From contig CALFJE010000109.1 of the NCBI GenBank assembly GCA_937877545.1, forward strand, positions 1 through 14,937: a stretch of 14,937 bases of DNA. Direction: 5' to 3'. This document shows, one piece after another, positions 14,510 to 14,937 of this stretch (positions are counted from its first letter, which is position 1; each line of letters opens with the position of its first letter). The position numbers and the translations under genes were made by a program. This DNA comes from an uncultured Selenomonadales bacterium (GTDB lineage Bacteria > Bacillota > Negativicutes > Selenomonadales > Selenomonadaceae). Under the pieces are notes generated by a model. It saw nothing but the letters and a program-made list of their open reading frames with translations, did no database searches and had not been told where the DNA came from.

Positions 14510-14669
14510 TATCACACGCGGCTTAGGGTGACAATCGACGAGGCAAGACGAGGCAACAGATTGGAATCAGCCACAGATAACACGCGGCGAGGATTGAAAT
14601 TGTCGGGGCGGCGATGGGCGTTAAGATAATCGCGCCGGCTATCGACCACGGAATCAGCGGCGAGACCAC
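14510..14669. repeat. Tandem direct repeat, copy 1 (nhaC 3' end)
   Basis: These 160 bases are identical to 14778-14937, offset 268. This copy is in its natural context just upstream of aroE. The flanks of the two copies also share GTCATT a few bases before the repeat, so the junction lies in short homology. Confidence 0.95.
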
Positions 14670-14783
14670 GGCGGAGTTTTCAATCTGAATCGCGAAGACC
14701 TCCGGGCGCGGCTCGACGGGTTTGCATAGTTGGTGCGTCAGCATTATCGCCGGCGTTTGGTTGCAAGCTGTCATTACTATCAC
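14523..14783 (-). CDS. nhaC: NhaC-type Na+/H+ antiporter, C-terminal fragment
   Basis: Eighty-six codons of the C-terminal end of a NhaC-family sodium/proton antiporter. Recognisable family signatures are TACNQTPAIMLTHQLC, then ENSAVVSPLIPWSIAGA, followed by a last hydrophobic helix (ILAACYLWLIPICCLVL) and a short basic tail. Full-length NhaC is about 450-500 residues, so most of the gene is missing. The frame is cut at about 14778 where the sequence enters the second repeat copy; the GTG at 14783 is not a true start. The protein should sit in the inner membrane and exchange Na+ for H+. The intact gene very probably continues beyond the contig, with this repeat as a false join. Confidence 0.85.
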   Translation of the reverse strand: MIVMTACNQTPAIMLTHQLCKPVEPRPEVFAIQIENSAVVSPLIPWSIAGAIILTPIAAPTISILAACYLWLIPICCLVLPRRLSP

Positions 14784-14937
14784 ACGCGGCTTAGGGTGAC
14801 AATCGACGAGGCAAGACGAGGCAACAGATTGGAATCAGCCACAGATAACACGCGGCGAGGATTGAAATTGTCGGGGCGGCGATGGGCGTTAAGATAATCG
14901 CGCCGGCTATCGACCACGGAATCAGCGGCGAGACCAC
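14778..14937. repeat. Tandem direct repeat, copy 2, running off the right edge
   Basis: Identical to 14510-14669 over all 160 bases up to the last base of the window. Because it ends exactly at the edge, its full length is unknown. Zero divergence points to a very recent duplication or, more likely, an assembly artefact. Confidence 0.95.
14791..14937 (-). CDS. nhaC: Second copy of the NhaC C-terminus, partial
   Basis: Forty-eight codons plus stop, identical to the end of the first nhaC fragment, starting beyond the right edge of the window. Its stop at 14791 is followed by the first fragment in a different frame (the 268-base offset is not a multiple of three), so the two cannot form one protein. 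It is probably the same gene end assembled twice. Confidence 0.6.
   Translation of the reverse strand: MVSPLIPWSIAGAIILTPIAAPTISILAACYLWLIPICCLVLPRRLSP

Noticed and set aside
1..14937. CRISPR arrays, tRNA or rRNA genes, insertion sequences
   Set aside because: Apart from the two terminal direct repeats and local inverted repeats, no regularly spaced repeats, transposase motifs or structural RNA signatures were noticed on reading.
14510..14937. The terminal repeats as evidence of a circular element or phage ends
   Set aside because: The repeat at the left end and the one at the right end are unrelated to each other, and each copies sequence only 177 or 268 bases away, so the ends do not overlap to close a circle.

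Overview
The window looks like one complete metagenomic contig from a flagellated, diderm anaerobic Firmicute, most likely Negativicutes/Selenomonadales. The flagellin type, the NHLP-type exporter with adaptors suited to a two-membrane cell, and the GC-rich third codon positions suggest this. The taxonomic call is inference; there is no rRNA or other marker gene here. The odd length, and direct repeats running off both ends, fit an assembled contig with artefactual termini.

Region 1 (1-7240, minus strand) is a tightly packed export operon read from a strong sigma-70-type promoter at 7212-7240. In order of transcription it encodes an RND-type periplasmic adaptor with a coiled-coil hairpin, a short NHLP-type HlyD adaptor, an ABC exporter with an N-terminal C39 leader peptidase, a second ABC exporter with a large non-peptidase N-terminal region, and the start of a secreted protein cut off by the contig end. 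Together they look like a type I-like machine that trims and exports a double-glycine-type leader peptide. No precursor peptide or modifying enzyme is visible.

Region 2 (7251-8821, plus strand) begins with a divergent MqsR-type toxin and an atypical MqsA-like antitoxin that has no cysteines and no helix-turn-helix. A separate promoter then drives a small acidic protein of unknown function and a beta-carbonic anhydrase, closed by an intrinsic terminator.

Region 3 (8863-11501, plus strand) is a flagellin gene with its own promoter and leader, followed 12 bases later by a DUF401-type membrane permease starting at TTG.

Region 4 (11502-11655) is a convergent intergenic stretch holding three inverted repeats and a possible decayed C-terminal coding fragment.

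Region 5 (11656-14937, minus strand) is a probable operon: nhaC (3' end only), aroE, a short GspE/PulE-like secretion ATPase and a DeoR-family regulator. Its upstream end is interrupted by a tandem repeat of the nhaC 3' end.

No rRNA, tRNA, CRISPR array, insertion sequence or transposase was seen. The best leads are the exporter without visible cargo and with two differently built adaptors, the unusual MqsR partner, and the terminal repeats, which hide the next gene on each side.
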